Shown piece after piece: positions 1 through 8,378 of a DNA stretch of 44,908 bases; position 1 is the stretch's first letter; the number at the start of each line of letters is the position of its first letter. The position numbers and the translations under genes are program-made. The stretch spans positions 1 through 44,908 of the forward strand of contig JAQBXL010000009.1 of assembly GCA_027624135.1 (NCBI GenBank), written 5' to 3'. Source of the stretch: Chloroflexota bacterium. GTDB lineage: Bacteria > Chloroflexota > Dehalococcoidia > Lucifugimonadales > UBA3495. Under the pieces are notes generated by a model. It did not search any database. It was not told where the DNA came from and was given only the letters and a program-made list of their open reading frames with translations.

Positions 1-88
1 CTCCCCACCCCTAAGATGACTCTAATCCTACCATTGCCATCTCGCCTCAAATCAGATGCGATTGCCCTGCGCCGAACTTCCGCCCTTC

Positions 89-117
89 TTGACATCCTCT
101 TCGGCCAATCATAAAGT
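89..117 (+). promoter_or_regulatory. Candidate sigma-70 promoter upstream of cbiE
   Basis: TTGACA at 89-94 and TAAAGT at 112-117 are separated by 17 bases. The -35 box is perfect and the -10 box matches at four of six positions. Transcription would start near 124, just ahead of the hairpin at 164-198, giving a short leader before cbiE. Confidence 0.4.
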
Positions 118-163
118 AGCCGGTGAGTCTAATAATAGCCCGCGAGTCCAATCTGCCGATCTG

Positions 164-198
164 AACCCTCGGCGTCACGAATGCCGGAGGGTTTTTTA
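164..198 (+). terminator. Intrinsic terminator or attenuator ahead of cbiE
   Basis: AACCCTC (164-170) pairs with GAGGGTT (187-193), extended by GGC/GCC across one bulged G, and is followed by six T residues. It may end an upstream gene outside the window or attenuate cbiE, since a promoter lies just before it. No riboswitch aptamer was recognised in the short leader. Confidence 0.6.
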
Positions 199-277
199 TT
201 TTCGTGATTCATCACATCTCTCAAGATATGCCTCTATATACGCCCCAACAGGATCTGTCCCCAACAGACAACGCCCA

Positions 278-994
278 ATGACCTCCGCTCAACACGATAC
301 CGGCGATGGCGGCACCAGAGTCACCATAATCGGCGTGGGCCCGGGGGACAATGGGTTCTTGACCCTAAAGGCGAAACAGGCTGTCGAAGAAGCAGACCTG
401 GTAGCTGGTTTCGAGACCGTCCTGAACGTCGTCCGCCCCTTTGCCAAGAACGCGGAGCTGTGCTCCATGGCCTACCGGGATCAAGAAAAGGTCTTGGACT
501 ACGCCGTGGGCAAGGTGAAAGAGGGCAAGAGCCTGGTGGTCTGCGCCTGGGGAGACTTGAACGTCTCGGCCAAAGAACTTTTGGATCGGGTGAGACGGCG
601 GGTCGACCATGTCGATCTGGTCCCAGGAATCAGCTCCGTTCAGATAGCTATGGCACGCTCTGGCCTGTCCCTGGAACATGTGGTATTTGTCACCCTGCAT
701 GTGCGGGACGGCGCGGGGTCTGCTCTGGAGGAGTTAACCCACTATCTAAAGGAGGGACGCCGCAACGTCATCCTTTTGCCCCGGCCGTTCGACCTGATGC
801 CTGCCGGGATCGCAGCCGGTGTTATCGATCAGGGAGTTTCGGGTGACCAGCCGATAACCGTTTACCAAAGACTCACCCACGACGACGAACAGTCCTGGAG
901 CGGCACGATCGCCGAATGTGCCGCCATCACCACCGAGTTCAGCGACCTTTCGATAATCGTATTTCACCGGCCCGCCTCTGAGTTAGCGCGGTAG
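278..994 (+). CDS. cbiE: Cobalt-precorrin-7 C5-methyltransferase (CbiE)
   Basis: This is a 238-residue SAM-dependent tetrapyrrole methylase that methylates C5 of the corrin ring precursor in cobalamin synthesis. Visible are the N-terminal GVGPGD loop (about residues 19-24) followed by LTLKA, and the LVPGISSVQIAMARSGL stretch typical of CbiE. No CbiT decarboxylating domain is attached, so the partner must be elsewhere. ATG 278 was chosen because a longer reading frame from 56 runs through the terminator at 164-198. The usual GDPxFYG-like motif of CbiE is changed to GDLNVSAK. cobN follows after 79 bases, supporting a corrinoid role. Confidence 0.8.
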   Translation: MTSAQHDTGDGGTRVTIIGVGPGDNGFLTLKAKQAVEEADLVAGFETVLNVVRPFAKNAELCSMAYRDQEKVLDYAVGKVKEGKSLVVCAWGDLNVSAKELLDRVRRRVDHVDLVPGISSVQIAMARSGLSLEHVVFVTLHVRDGAGSALEELTHYLKEGRRNVILLPRPFDLMPAGIAAGVIDQGVSGDQPITVYQRLTHDDEQSWSGTIAECAAITTEFSDLSIIVFHRPASELAR

Positions 995-1044
995 GCCCAG
1001 TAGGCGCGACCTGACATGATATTTCACCGGCCTGCCTCCGATCT
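960..1044 (+). repeat. Short direct duplication at the cbiE 3' end
   Basis: A roughly 21-base segment beginning ATTTCACCGGCC lies at 961-981 in the end of cbiE and recurs at 1021-1041 in the spacer with two or three differences. It looks like a partial tandem duplication of the cbiE tail. Confidence 0.6.
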
Positions 1045-1073
1045 AGGAGACACCGGGAGGGACCGGTTTCAGT

Positions 1074-4000
1074 TTGATCCTTTTCGTCACCACTGCCGAC
1101 ACCGACCTGCTCACCGCCGACCGCGCGCTTGAGGCTCTGCCGGAGGATTTCCCCGAAGTAAGGGCCTTCAATCCGGCCAACTCCTCTACTCCAGCAGGAC
1201 AGCAAGAGATCCTGGCCGCGGCCGCCGAGGCCGACGTTGTGGTTCTCCGCTTGTTGGGTGGCAAGCGGGCGATGCCCGAGATATTCGACCGATTGGTGCG
1301 AACGTGCCGCGAGAAGGGTACCCCGCTCATCGCTTGCCCCGGCCACCAGGAGTGGGATCAAGAACTGGTCGCCGCCTGCAACGTTCCGCCCTCCGAGCTA
1401 GACACCGTCTTCTCCTACCTTATTCAGGGCGGCGTGCCCAATTTCCAGAACCTGTTCCTCTTCCTTAGCGACTCATACCTGGGCTCTGAATACGGCCACG
1501 AAGCTCCGGCAGATGTGCCCTGGGAAGGGGTGTACCACCCCGATGAAGCGGAGGGCATGGATGCCAGCGACTTCATCCAGCGCCGGTTCCAACCGGGTAA
1601 ACCCAACATAGCGGTTCTTTTCTACCGGGCTCACTGGATGAGTGGAAACCTGGCCACGGTTGACGCTCTAGTTCGCCGGCTGGAGGAGTTGGGGGCCAAT
1701 GTGCTGCCGGTCTACTCCTTCAGTCTTAAGCACAACCCAGAGGGTGACGGGCAGGTCAACCGCACGTTTTCGGAGATACTTTGCAACCCCAGCGGCGAAG
1801 CCAGGGTCCACTGCATCGTCAACACGATGGGCATGTCCATGACCGACCTGAATCAAGAGGGCGCGACGTTCGCTTCCGGACCGCAGGTTGATTACTTGGA
1901 CCAGTTGAACGTCCCGATCATCCAAGGCATCTTCAGCACCGGAAATGAGACCGATTGGGCAGAGAGTTCATTGGGTCTGGGGCCCATCGACACCGCCATG
2001 AGCGTGGCCTTGCCAGAGTTCGACGGCCGGATTATCACTGTCCCCATCTCATTCAAGGAAGAGGTTTCTTCGGGAGTCACGGGAGTCACGGGAGTTAATG
2101 GAAGCAACCGAAAGATGATCGCCCGGCTCCAGCGGAACCTCCCTCGTCATGACCGGGTGGACTTTCTGGCCCGGTTGTCGGTGAAATGGGCTGCACTGAG
2201 GATAAAGCCCAACTCGGAAAAGCGCATCGCAATCATTCTCAGCAACTACCCCACCAAAGACGCCAGGATCGGTAACGCCGTGGGTCTGGACACCCCAGCC
2301 TCGGTGGTGAACGTGCTGAACGCCATGAAAAATGATGGGTATCACGTGACCGACATCCCAGCCGATGGTGATGAGCTGGTGCACCGGATCATCGAGCGTT
2401 GCAGCAACGACACCGATACCCTCACCGAAGAGCAGCTCAAGCTCGCGGTGGGGCATGTGAGCGCCAAGGAATACAAAGAGTGGTTCAGCGCCATGCCGCA
2501 GCAGGTGCAGAGCGAATTGACCGAGGCTTGGGGGGAACCGCCGGGGCAGGTTTACCGTACCGGCGACAACCTGGCCATTGCCGGAATCGACTTGGGCAAC
2601 GTATTTGTGGGGGTGCAGCCGCCTCGGGGGTTCGGGGATAACCCAATCGCCATCTATCACAGTCCTGACCTGGCCCCTACCCACCACTATGTTGCCTACT
2701 ACCGGTGGGTTCGGGACATTTTCAAAGCCGACGCCATGATTCATGTGGGCAAGCACGGCACCCTAGAGTGGCTGCCGGGAAAGGGTATTGGCCTCTCCAA
2801 CGCCTGCTATCCAGAAGTGACTCTTGAAGACATGCCTCTGTTCTACCCGTTCATCATCAACAACCCTGGCGAGGGCGCTCAGGCCAAGCGCCGTGCCCAC
2901 GCTACCATCGTCGACCACCTGATACCGCCGATGACCACGGCCGACAGCTACGGCGATATTGCGCGGCTTGAACAACTGATGGACGAGCACTATCAATGCC
3001 AGACCCTGGACCCAGCCAAGCTGCCAGTGCTTGAAGGCCAGATATGGGACATGGTGCGACAGGCCGATCTGGACCGGGACCTGGGCGTGGACGCGCTACC
3101 GGAGGACTTCGGCGAATTTATCATGCACATAGATGGGTATCTCTGCGAGTTGAAAGATGCCCAGATCAAAGACGGCCTCCATATCTTGGGTGAAGTGCCG
3201 CCCAGTGAGTATATGACCGGGCTTCTTTCGGTATTGACCAGGTTGGATAACGGAGGGATACCCAGCCTGAGGCGGTCGCTGGCCGAGGCCATGGGCCTGA
3301 ATTACGCAAGTCTGCTGGATGAACCCGGTCTGCCGGCTCCCGAGTCGATACCGGCGCCCCTGGCACGCGGCGTCAACGGAGATGATTCGCCAGTCCGTAC
3401 CCAAGGAGACCTTTTGGAACGGCTGGAAGACCTCTCCCGCTCGGCCTACACAATGCTGGATGCCAGCGGTTTCAAGCAGCAGGCCGTGGCTGGGACCGTT
3501 GACCGACTCCTCGGCAAAAGCGACGCCCAGACCAGCCAAGTCTTGAACTTCGTGACCGACACCTTGCATCCGGCCCTGCTGCGTACTACTGACGAGATTT
3601 CCAATCTGCTGCGTGGGCTGAACGGTCAGTACGTGCCCGCCGGACCCAGCGGCGCGCCCACTAGAGGCATGGCCAATATCCTGCCCACCGGGCGCAATTT
3701 CTACTCGGTGGACCCCAGGACCATACCATCGCCCACCGCTTGGGACATGGGCGTCGGTCTGGCCGACGCTCTGCTGCAGGTGTACCTGGAGGAAGAGGGT
3801 GGATACCCAGAGATGGTCGGGCTGGTCATTTGGGGCACATCGGCCATGCGGACCCACGGAGACGACATCGCCCAGGTATTCGCCTTGCTAGGCGTGAAGC
3901 CAGTCTGGCAGCAGGAGAGCCGGCGCGTCACCGGACTCGAGGTGATACCCCTGGTCGAGTTGGGCCGCCCCCGGATCGACGTCACTGTGCGGATCAGCGG

Positions 4001-4925
4001 GTTCTTCCGGGACGCCTTTCCCAACCTGATCGACCTGATTGACCAGGCTGTGCAGCTGGTGGCGTCCCTCGATGAATCTCCGGATGACAACATGATCGTC
4101 AAGCACCTGCGAGAGGACCAAGCCGAAAAAAAGGCCGATGGCCAAGCCGGCGAAGACATAGCTCAGTCTGAGAGCAACCCGTCTCTGTACCGAATCTTCG
4201 GCAGCAAACCAGGCACATACGGTGCAGGGATATTAGCCGCGATCGACGAACGCAACTGGGAGAACGTCCAAGACTTGGCCGAGGTCTACACCGCTTGGGG
4301 CGGCTACGCCTACACCCGCCAGGACTTTGGTGTTCATGCCAGGGACCAGTTCCGCCGCCGGTTCAGTCAGATCGTGGTGGCGGCCAAGAACCAGGACAAC
4401 CGGGAGCACGACATATTCGATAGCGATGACTACATGCAATACCACGGCGGCATGATCGCTACCGTGCGGGCGCTGACCGGCAGCAACCCGCAACAATTCT
4501 TCGGGGACAGCTCAGACCCAACTCGGGCGAGGGTCCGCAAGTTGGAGGACGAGGCCCGTCGGGTTTTCCGAACCAGAGTAGTGAATCCGAAGTGGATCGA
4601 TTCCATGAAGCGTCACGGTTATAAGGGCGCCTTTGAGTTATCAGCCACCGTGGATTACATGTTCGGCTACGACGCCACCGCCCAAGTGATTGAAGACTGG
4701 ATGTACGAGAACGTAACCGAGTCATATGTGCTGGATCCAGCGATGCAAGAATTCTTCCAACAGAGCAACCCCTGGGCGCTTCGGGACATCGTGGAAAGGT
4801 TGCTTGAGGCCATCGAGCGGGGCATGTGGGAGAACCCGCCGCCGGAAATGAAAGAGAAACTCCAAGAGATGTTTCTCGACCTGGAGGCCGACCTAGAAGC
4901 CCGCCAAGAAGGCCCGCAGAGCTAA
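1074..4925 (+). CDS. cobN: Cobaltochelatase large subunit CobN
   Basis: This is the 1283-residue large, tetrapyrrole-binding subunit of ATP-dependent cobalt chelatase, which inserts cobalt into hydrogenobyrinic acid a,c-diamide. Length and motifs fit the CobN/BchH superfamily: a block with YPTKDARIGNAVGLDTP near residue 395 and HVGKHGTLEWLPGK near residue 555. The start is TTG 1074 with GGAGG about 12 bases upstream. The nearby AAA+/vWA protein at 11071-13164 is the likely ATPase partner. A three-copy 9-base tandem repeat lies inside at 2072-2098. BchH of chlorophyll synthesis is the alternative, but riboswitches, CbtAB and CbiE favour cobalt. Confidence 0.92.
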   Translation: MILFVTTADTDLLTADRALEALPEDFPEVRAFNPANSSTPAGQQEILAAAAEADVVVLRLLGGKRAMPEIFDRLVRTCREKGTPLIACPGHQEWDQELVAACNVPPSELDTVFSYLIQGGVPNFQNLFLFLSDSYLGSEYGHEAPADVPWEGVYHPDEAEGMDASDFIQRRFQPGKPNIAVLFYRAHWMSGNLATVDALVRRLEELGANVLPVYSFSLKHNPEGDGQVNRTFSEILCNPSGEARVHCIVNTMGMSMTDLNQEGATFASGPQVDYLDQLNVPIIQGIFSTGNETDWAESSLGLGPIDTAMSVALPEFDGRIITVPISFKEEVSSGVTGVTGVNGSNRKMIARLQRNLPRHDRVDFLARLSVKWAALRIKPNSEKRIAIILSNYPTKDARIGNAVGLDTPASVVNVLNAMKNDGYHVTDIPADGDELVHRIIERCSNDTDTLTEEQLKLAVGHVSAKEYKEWFSAMPQQVQSELTEAWGEPPGQVYRTGDNLAIAGIDLGNVFVGVQPPRGFGDNPIAIYHSPDLAPTHHYVAYYRWVRDIFKADAMIHVGKHGTLEWLPGKGIGLSNACYPEVTLEDMPLFYPFIINNPGEGAQAKRRAHATIVDHLIPPMTTADSYGDIARLEQLMDEHYQCQTLDPAKLPVLEGQIWDMVRQADLDRDLGVDALPEDFGEFIMHIDGYLCELKDAQIKDGLHILGEVPPSEYMTGLLSVLTRLDNGGIPSLRRSLAEAMGLNYASLLDEPGLPAPESIPAPLARGVNGDDSPVRTQGDLLERLEDLSRSAYTMLDASGFKQQAVAGTVDRLLGKSDAQTSQVLNFVTDTLHPALLRTTDEISNLLRGLNGQYVPAGPSGAPTRGMANILPTGRNFYSVDPRTIPSPTAWDMGVGLADALLQVYLEEEGGYPEMVGLVIWGTSAMRTHGDDIAQVFALLGVKPVWQQESRRVTGLEVIPLVELGRPRIDVTVRISGFFRDAFPNLIDLIDQAVQLVASLDESPDDNMIVKHLREDQAEKKADGQAGEDIAQSESNPSLYRIFGSKPGTYGAGILAAIDERNWENVQDLAEVYTAWGGYAYTRQDFGVHARDQFRRRFSQIVVAAKNQDNREHDIFDSDDYMQYHGGMIATVRALTGSNPQQFFGDSSDPTRARVRKLEDEARRVFRTRVVNPKWIDSMKRHGYKGAFELSATVDYMFGYDATAQVIEDWMYENVTESYVLDPAMQEFFQQSNPWALRDIVERLLEAIERGMWENPPPEMKEKLQEMFLDLEADLEARQEGPQS
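2072..2098 (+). repeat. 9-base tandem repeat inside cobN
   Basis: Three in-frame copies of GGGAGTCAC (the third degenerate) encode GVT-GVT-GVN near residues 334-342. The reading frame is kept, so copy-number change would only lengthen a loop. Confidence 0.8.
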
Positions 4926-4975
4926 CGACCGATCGACTACACGGAATAACCAAACAGCATTTTAGGAGGCCCGAC

Positions 4976-5401
4976 GTGGAAATAGTTATGGAACTGCTCC
5001 GTGAACTGGCAAAAGACGAAAAGAAGATGTGGGTTATTGGCGGCAGCAACGTGTCGAGCGAGAACAGCTCCAAGGGGATGAAGGAGCCGGAGGTCTCAGG
5101 CAAGTACGTCACAGTCGAGGCGGACAACTGGCATTTTCACATGGACCTGGACCTCGTGACCGGGATCCAGTTCGTCGAAGCCGAAAGCCATGGTGACATG
5201 CACTCCTATTACGTCCGGTTCTCCGGCCCGGGATATGAGGATACGTTGGTCCGCAGCTACTTCCCCAATCCCAATCTGGATGACGCCGAGAGCCGGACAG
5301 AGTTCCAGCCCGACAAGTTGAAGGCTTTCGAAGAGTTTCGGGACCGGTACGTTGGCCGTGAGGGAATCGTGTTCGTCACAAGGCCTCAACAAACCGTTTG
5401 A
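4976..5401 (+). CDS. Small ChuX/HutX-like protein downstream of cobN
   Basis: A 141-residue soluble protein without signal or membrane segments. GTG 4976 is preferred because AGGAGG at 4964-4969 sits six bases ahead; the longer frame from 4826 overlaps cobN. From about residue 40 the pattern (KYVTVEADNWHFHMDLD, then IQFVEA, SYYVRFSG and a C-terminal KLKAFEEFRDRY) resembles one repeat of the ChuX/HutX/HemS haem-utilisation fold by eye. That family binds or degrades haem. Its place 50 bases after cobN suggests a tetrapyrrole or cobalt handling role, but this is inference and the family call is tentative. Confidence 0.5.
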   Translation: MEIVMELLRELAKDEKKMWVIGGSNVSSENSSKGMKEPEVSGKYVTVEADNWHFHMDLDLVTGIQFVEAESHGDMHSYYVRFSGPGYEDTLVRSYFPNPNLDDAESRTEFQPDKLKAFEEFRDRYVGREGIVFVTRPQQTV

Positions 5402-5477
5402 CAGCCATCCACATAGTCGCTTCGGGTAGTCGCTTCGGGCATCCGAAATCAAATTGTCAAATTGCGATTGATACCTA

Positions 5478-5506
5478 TTGACCGTCCCTGCTCAATGGAA
5501 TATAAT
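5478..5506 (+). promoter_or_regulatory. Sigma-70 promoter for the first riboswitch transcript
   Basis: TTGACC (5478-5483) and a perfect TATAAT (5501-5506) are 17 bases apart, upstream of the cobalamin riboswitch. Start expected near 5513. Confidence 0.7.
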
Positions 5507-5554
5507 CACCTCGATTATAGCCATCATGGGCTGTCATTCGATTAACAATTTAAA

Positions 5555-5765
5555 ATCTGTTCATAGGTGGTCCTTCCGGTAGCGGAAGGACTGAAAAGGG
5601 AAGCCGGTGAGATACCGGCGCGGTCGCGCCACTGTAACTGGTGTCATCCACCCCAATAGCGAATCGCCACTGGTCCACATGAAACGGAATACGGACCGGG
5701 AAGGCGGGGGTACTTGACCAAAGCCAGGAGCCAGGAGACTTGCCTATGATTTGACTTGATGCACT
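5555..5765 (+). promoter_or_regulatory. Cobalamin riboswitch 1
   Basis: The region carries the hallmark blocks of the B12 aptamer: a GTCCTTCC...GGAAGGAC hairpin, GAAAAGGGAAGCCGGTGAG, CCGGCGCGGTCGCGCCACTGTAACTG and the B12 box AGCCAGGAGACTTGCC at 5729-5744. A second CCAGGAG copy immediately precedes the box. A terminator follows at 5804-5831, so adenosyl- or methylcobalamin should switch off the transporter genes downstream. Confidence 0.95.
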
Positions 5766-5803
5766 TCGCAGTTGAGGGTGTGAGTCGTCCTATTGATGTA
5801 TAA

Positions 5804-5831
5804 CCTGACTTTCGAAGTCGGGTTTTTTTTT
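5804..5831 (+). terminator. Riboswitch 1 expression-platform terminator
   Basis: CCTGACTT (5804-5811), a TCG loop and AAGTCGGG (5815-5822) form an 8-bp stem followed by nine T residues. It lies between the aptamer and the lipoprotein start codon at 5862. Confidence 0.9.
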
Positions 5832-5861
5832 ACCCAAATCTTAGCGTCCGAGGGTTTCACG

Positions 5862-7421
5862 ATGCATTCGCGTGCAAGGTTCTTAGGACTCATCTTCGTC
5901 ACCTTGATCCTGGCGATCACGGCGTGTGGCGGCCCGGCCACGCCAAGCACGTCCGGAACGACCGCCGCCCCAGTTCAGGATCGTGTCTTAAAAGTCGCGA
6001 TGACTTTCCTAGACGAGCCCCCCGACCCTTATCAGGCGGGCTGGTTAGCGGTTCCCACCGGTCTGGCCGAGACCCTGTTTCGGTTGGGCGATGACCTAAA
6101 GCCGGAACCTTGGCTGGCGACCGGAGCCACCCGGGTCGATCCGACGACTTGGGAAATTGGCCTACGGGCGGGCGTCAAGTTCCATAACGGAGCTGTGATG
6201 GACGCTGCCAAGGTGAAGGGATCACTTGACCTGGCCCTGTTGCGTCGGCCCGGCACCAGGGTGCTGCTGGATGTCGACCGGGTTGAGGTCAAGGACCCAT
6301 CGACCGTGCTCATAATCACCAACGCGCCCAACCCGACTCTGCCCGGCTTGTTAACCAATCAGAATACGAGCATCGCCGATCCGGATACCGTGCCCACCTC
6401 GTTGGAAGACTCAGCGGAGCGTGCCGCGATGACCGGCCCCTACAAGCTGATGTCCTTCAACGCCGACCAAGAAATGACGGTGGAAGCCCATGCCGATTAT
6501 TGGCAGGGGACGCCCGCGATGGACCGAGTTGAATACGTGGCCTTTACTCAAAGTGACACTCGTCTCATCGCCCTGCAAAGCGGAGACGTTGATATCTCAG
6601 TCAATCTCTCCCCCCAGGGAGCGGTGGTCGTGGGCAACGATTCCTCACTAAATGTTAGGACCGCTCCCCCTTCGGGAATGCTGTTCATGTTTGTGAACCA
6701 CGAGAGTCCGGCGATGCAGGACCCGTTGGTCAGAAGGGCCATTGCCATTGCAGTGGACCGGAATGCGATGGCGGAGGGTGTGGCGGACGGCAACGCTGTC
6801 CCTGCGGAGAGCTTGTTCCCGCCTGGGTTTATCTCTTGTCAAAACAACGCTGGATATAGCTACGATCCGGAAGCAGCGCGGCAGCTACTTGTTGAAGCCG
6901 GTTACCAGGATGAAAACGGCGACGGCATAGTGGAAAAGGACGGGAAGGCTTTGGAGCTGGTACTGCAAACCTACCCAGAACAGCCACTATTGCCGCCGAT
7001 GTTAGAAGCGTTCCAGTCGATGTTGCGCGACATCGGCGTGGGCGCCAAGGTGCAGATCGTGGAATGGACTCTTGCCAGCCAGGGAGGCTACGACCTGTTC
7101 GGCTACAGCAACGGTACAATCACCACCGGTGATCCCCAGTGGGCGCTGACCCGGCAATATCTGACCGGTGGCGACGAGAACCGGGGTAATTTCAGCAACT
7201 CCAGAGTGGACGAGCTCATCGGCCAGTTGTCCGCCGCGTCCGAACCCGCCCAACGGCAGCAGGTTGCCTGTGATGCCCTTCAGGCAGGTCAGGAAGAAGT
7301 TGCGTTGATACCGGTGATGTTCCCGAACCAGCTCTACGGAATCTCGGATTCTGTAGTTTGGACGTCGGGACCCCATGCCGTCCAACTTTATTTCATCGAC
7401 CATCTGATCGGCCTGAAGTAG
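5862..7421 (+). CDS. ABC transporter substrate-binding lipoprotein, family 5 (Ni/Co/peptide type)
   Basis: A 519-residue extracytoplasmic solute-binding lipoprotein of the SBP_bac_5 (NikA/DppA/OppA) family. ATG 5862 gives a signal peptide ending in the lipobox ITAC with lipidated Cys22; the longer frame from 5793 would be translated through the terminator. Family features include FHNGAVMDAAKVKGSLD, MTGPYKLMSF and PLVRRAIAIAVDRNAM. Control by a cobalamin riboswitch and linkage to two permeases and CbtAB point to cobalt, nickel or a corrinoid as ligand rather than a peptide; the ligand is inferred from context only. No transporter ATPase is encoded beside it. Confidence 0.85.
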   Translation: MHSRARFLGLIFVTLILAITACGGPATPSTSGTTAAPVQDRVLKVAMTFLDEPPDPYQAGWLAVPTGLAETLFRLGDDLKPEPWLATGATRVDPTTWEIGLRAGVKFHNGAVMDAAKVKGSLDLALLRRPGTRVLLDVDRVEVKDPSTVLIITNAPNPTLPGLLTNQNTSIADPDTVPTSLEDSAERAAMTGPYKLMSFNADQEMTVEAHADYWQGTPAMDRVEYVAFTQSDTRLIALQSGDVDISVNLSPQGAVVVGNDSSLNVRTAPPSGMLFMFVNHESPAMQDPLVRRAIAIAVDRNAMAEGVADGNAVPAESLFPPGFISCQNNAGYSYDPEAARQLLVEAGYQDENGDGIVEKDGKALELVLQTYPEQPLLPPMLEAFQSMLRDIGVGAKVQIVEWTLASQGGYDLFGYSNGTITTGDPQWALTRQYLTGGDENRGNFSNSRVDELIGQLSAASEPAQRQQVACDALQAGQEEVALIPVMFPNQLYGISDSVVWTSGPHAVQLYFIDHLIGLK

Positions 7422-7422
7422 C

Positions 7423-8370
7423 GTGGGCGCTTACCTGGCCAGACGCCTGCTGACTCTGCCGTTGCTGTTGGTAGGCATCTCTATCATCAGCTTCATGCTG
7501 TTGAATTTCGCCCCGGGAGACGCCGCTGAGATCACCCTCCGCCGTCAGAACGGCGGCGTCACACCACCCCGGGAGGCAGTGGTGGAGTTGCGCCAGGAAT
7601 TGGGGCTGGACGACGCTCTGCCGATACGCTATGGAAGGTGGGTTTCCAGCGCTGTGCGCGGAGACTTGGGCGATTCCTACCGCTCCGGCAGTTCCATTGC
7701 GGGTGAGTTGGCCCGCCGATTACCCGCTACGCTTCTGCTGGCGTCGGCCGCCCTTATCATTGCCGTGGTGGCTGGCATCCCGTTGGGAGTGCTCGCCGCG
7801 GTGAAACGGGGTTCTTGGGTGGACTCGGTCTGTCGGCTATCGGCCTTGGTGGGCGCAGCAGTCCCTAGCTATGTTTTGGCCCCCGCGCTGATGCTGCTCT
7901 TCGCTGTTAAACTGGACTGGTTGCCGGCTATCGGCTACGGCTCGCCCAAAAACTTGGTGTTACCGGCTTTAGTCCTGTCCTTGGGAACAATGGCCCAACT
8001 GATGCGCCTAACCCGGGCCACACTGCTAGACGTGCTGAATCAGGATCATATTCGCACGGCCCGAGCAAAGGGCCTGACCGAGGGTTTGGTGGTGTGGCGT
8101 CATGCCCTTAAGAACGCCCTTTTGCCGGTAGTGACCGTTCTGGGAACCAGCACTGGGTATCTGCTTGGCGGCGCCGTCATCATAGAAACTATTTTCGGGT
8201 GGCCCGGCGTCGGCCAGTTTGTGGTCGTCGGCATATCTCAGCGGGACTACCCGGTGGTGCAAGGGTTTGTACTGTATATGGCCGTAATATTTCTGGTCGT
8301 CAACCTGGCCGTCGATATCTCTTACCGCTGGCTGGACCCACGGCTCCATTTTGGGGGGCGGTTCAACTGA
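7423..8370 (+). CDS. ABC transporter permease (NikB/DppB type)
   Basis: A 315-residue inner-membrane permease. It starts at GTG 7423, one base after the lipoprotein stop, so translation is probably coupled. The N-terminal MGAYLARRLLTLPLLLVGIS and the LDDALPIRYGRWVSSAVRGDLGDS segment are typical of the DppB/NikB group. The EAA-like cytoplasmic loop for the ATPase is seen as the IRTARAKGLTEGLVVWRHALKNAL stretch. About six membrane segments. It should pair with the permease at 8379. The matching ATPase is not in the window. Confidence 0.88.
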   Translation: MGAYLARRLLTLPLLLVGISIISFMLLNFAPGDAAEITLRRQNGGVTPPREAVVELRQELGLDDALPIRYGRWVSSAVRGDLGDSYRSGSSIAGELARRLPATLLLASAALIIAVVAGIPLGVLAAVKRGSWVDSVCRLSALVGAAVPSYVLAPALMLLFAVKLDWLPAIGYGSPKNLVLPALVLSLGTMAQLMRLTRATLLDVLNQDHIRTARAKGLTEGLVVWRHALKNALLPVVTVLGTSTGYLLGGAVIIETIFGWPGVGQFVVVGISQRDYPVVQGFVLYMAVIFLVVNLAVDISYRWLDPRLHFGGRFN

Positions 8371-8378
8371 AGGAAGGG

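Noticed and set aside
1-277. Possible third cobalamin riboswitch before cbiE
   Set aside because: GCCGGTGAGTC is present but there is no B12 box, no GCCACTGTAACTG block and the leader from the putative start is too short.
2049-3857. Long minus-strand frames opposite cobN (235 and 253 codons)
   Set aside because: They are antisense shadows of a GC-rich gene with strong CobN homology in the + frame.
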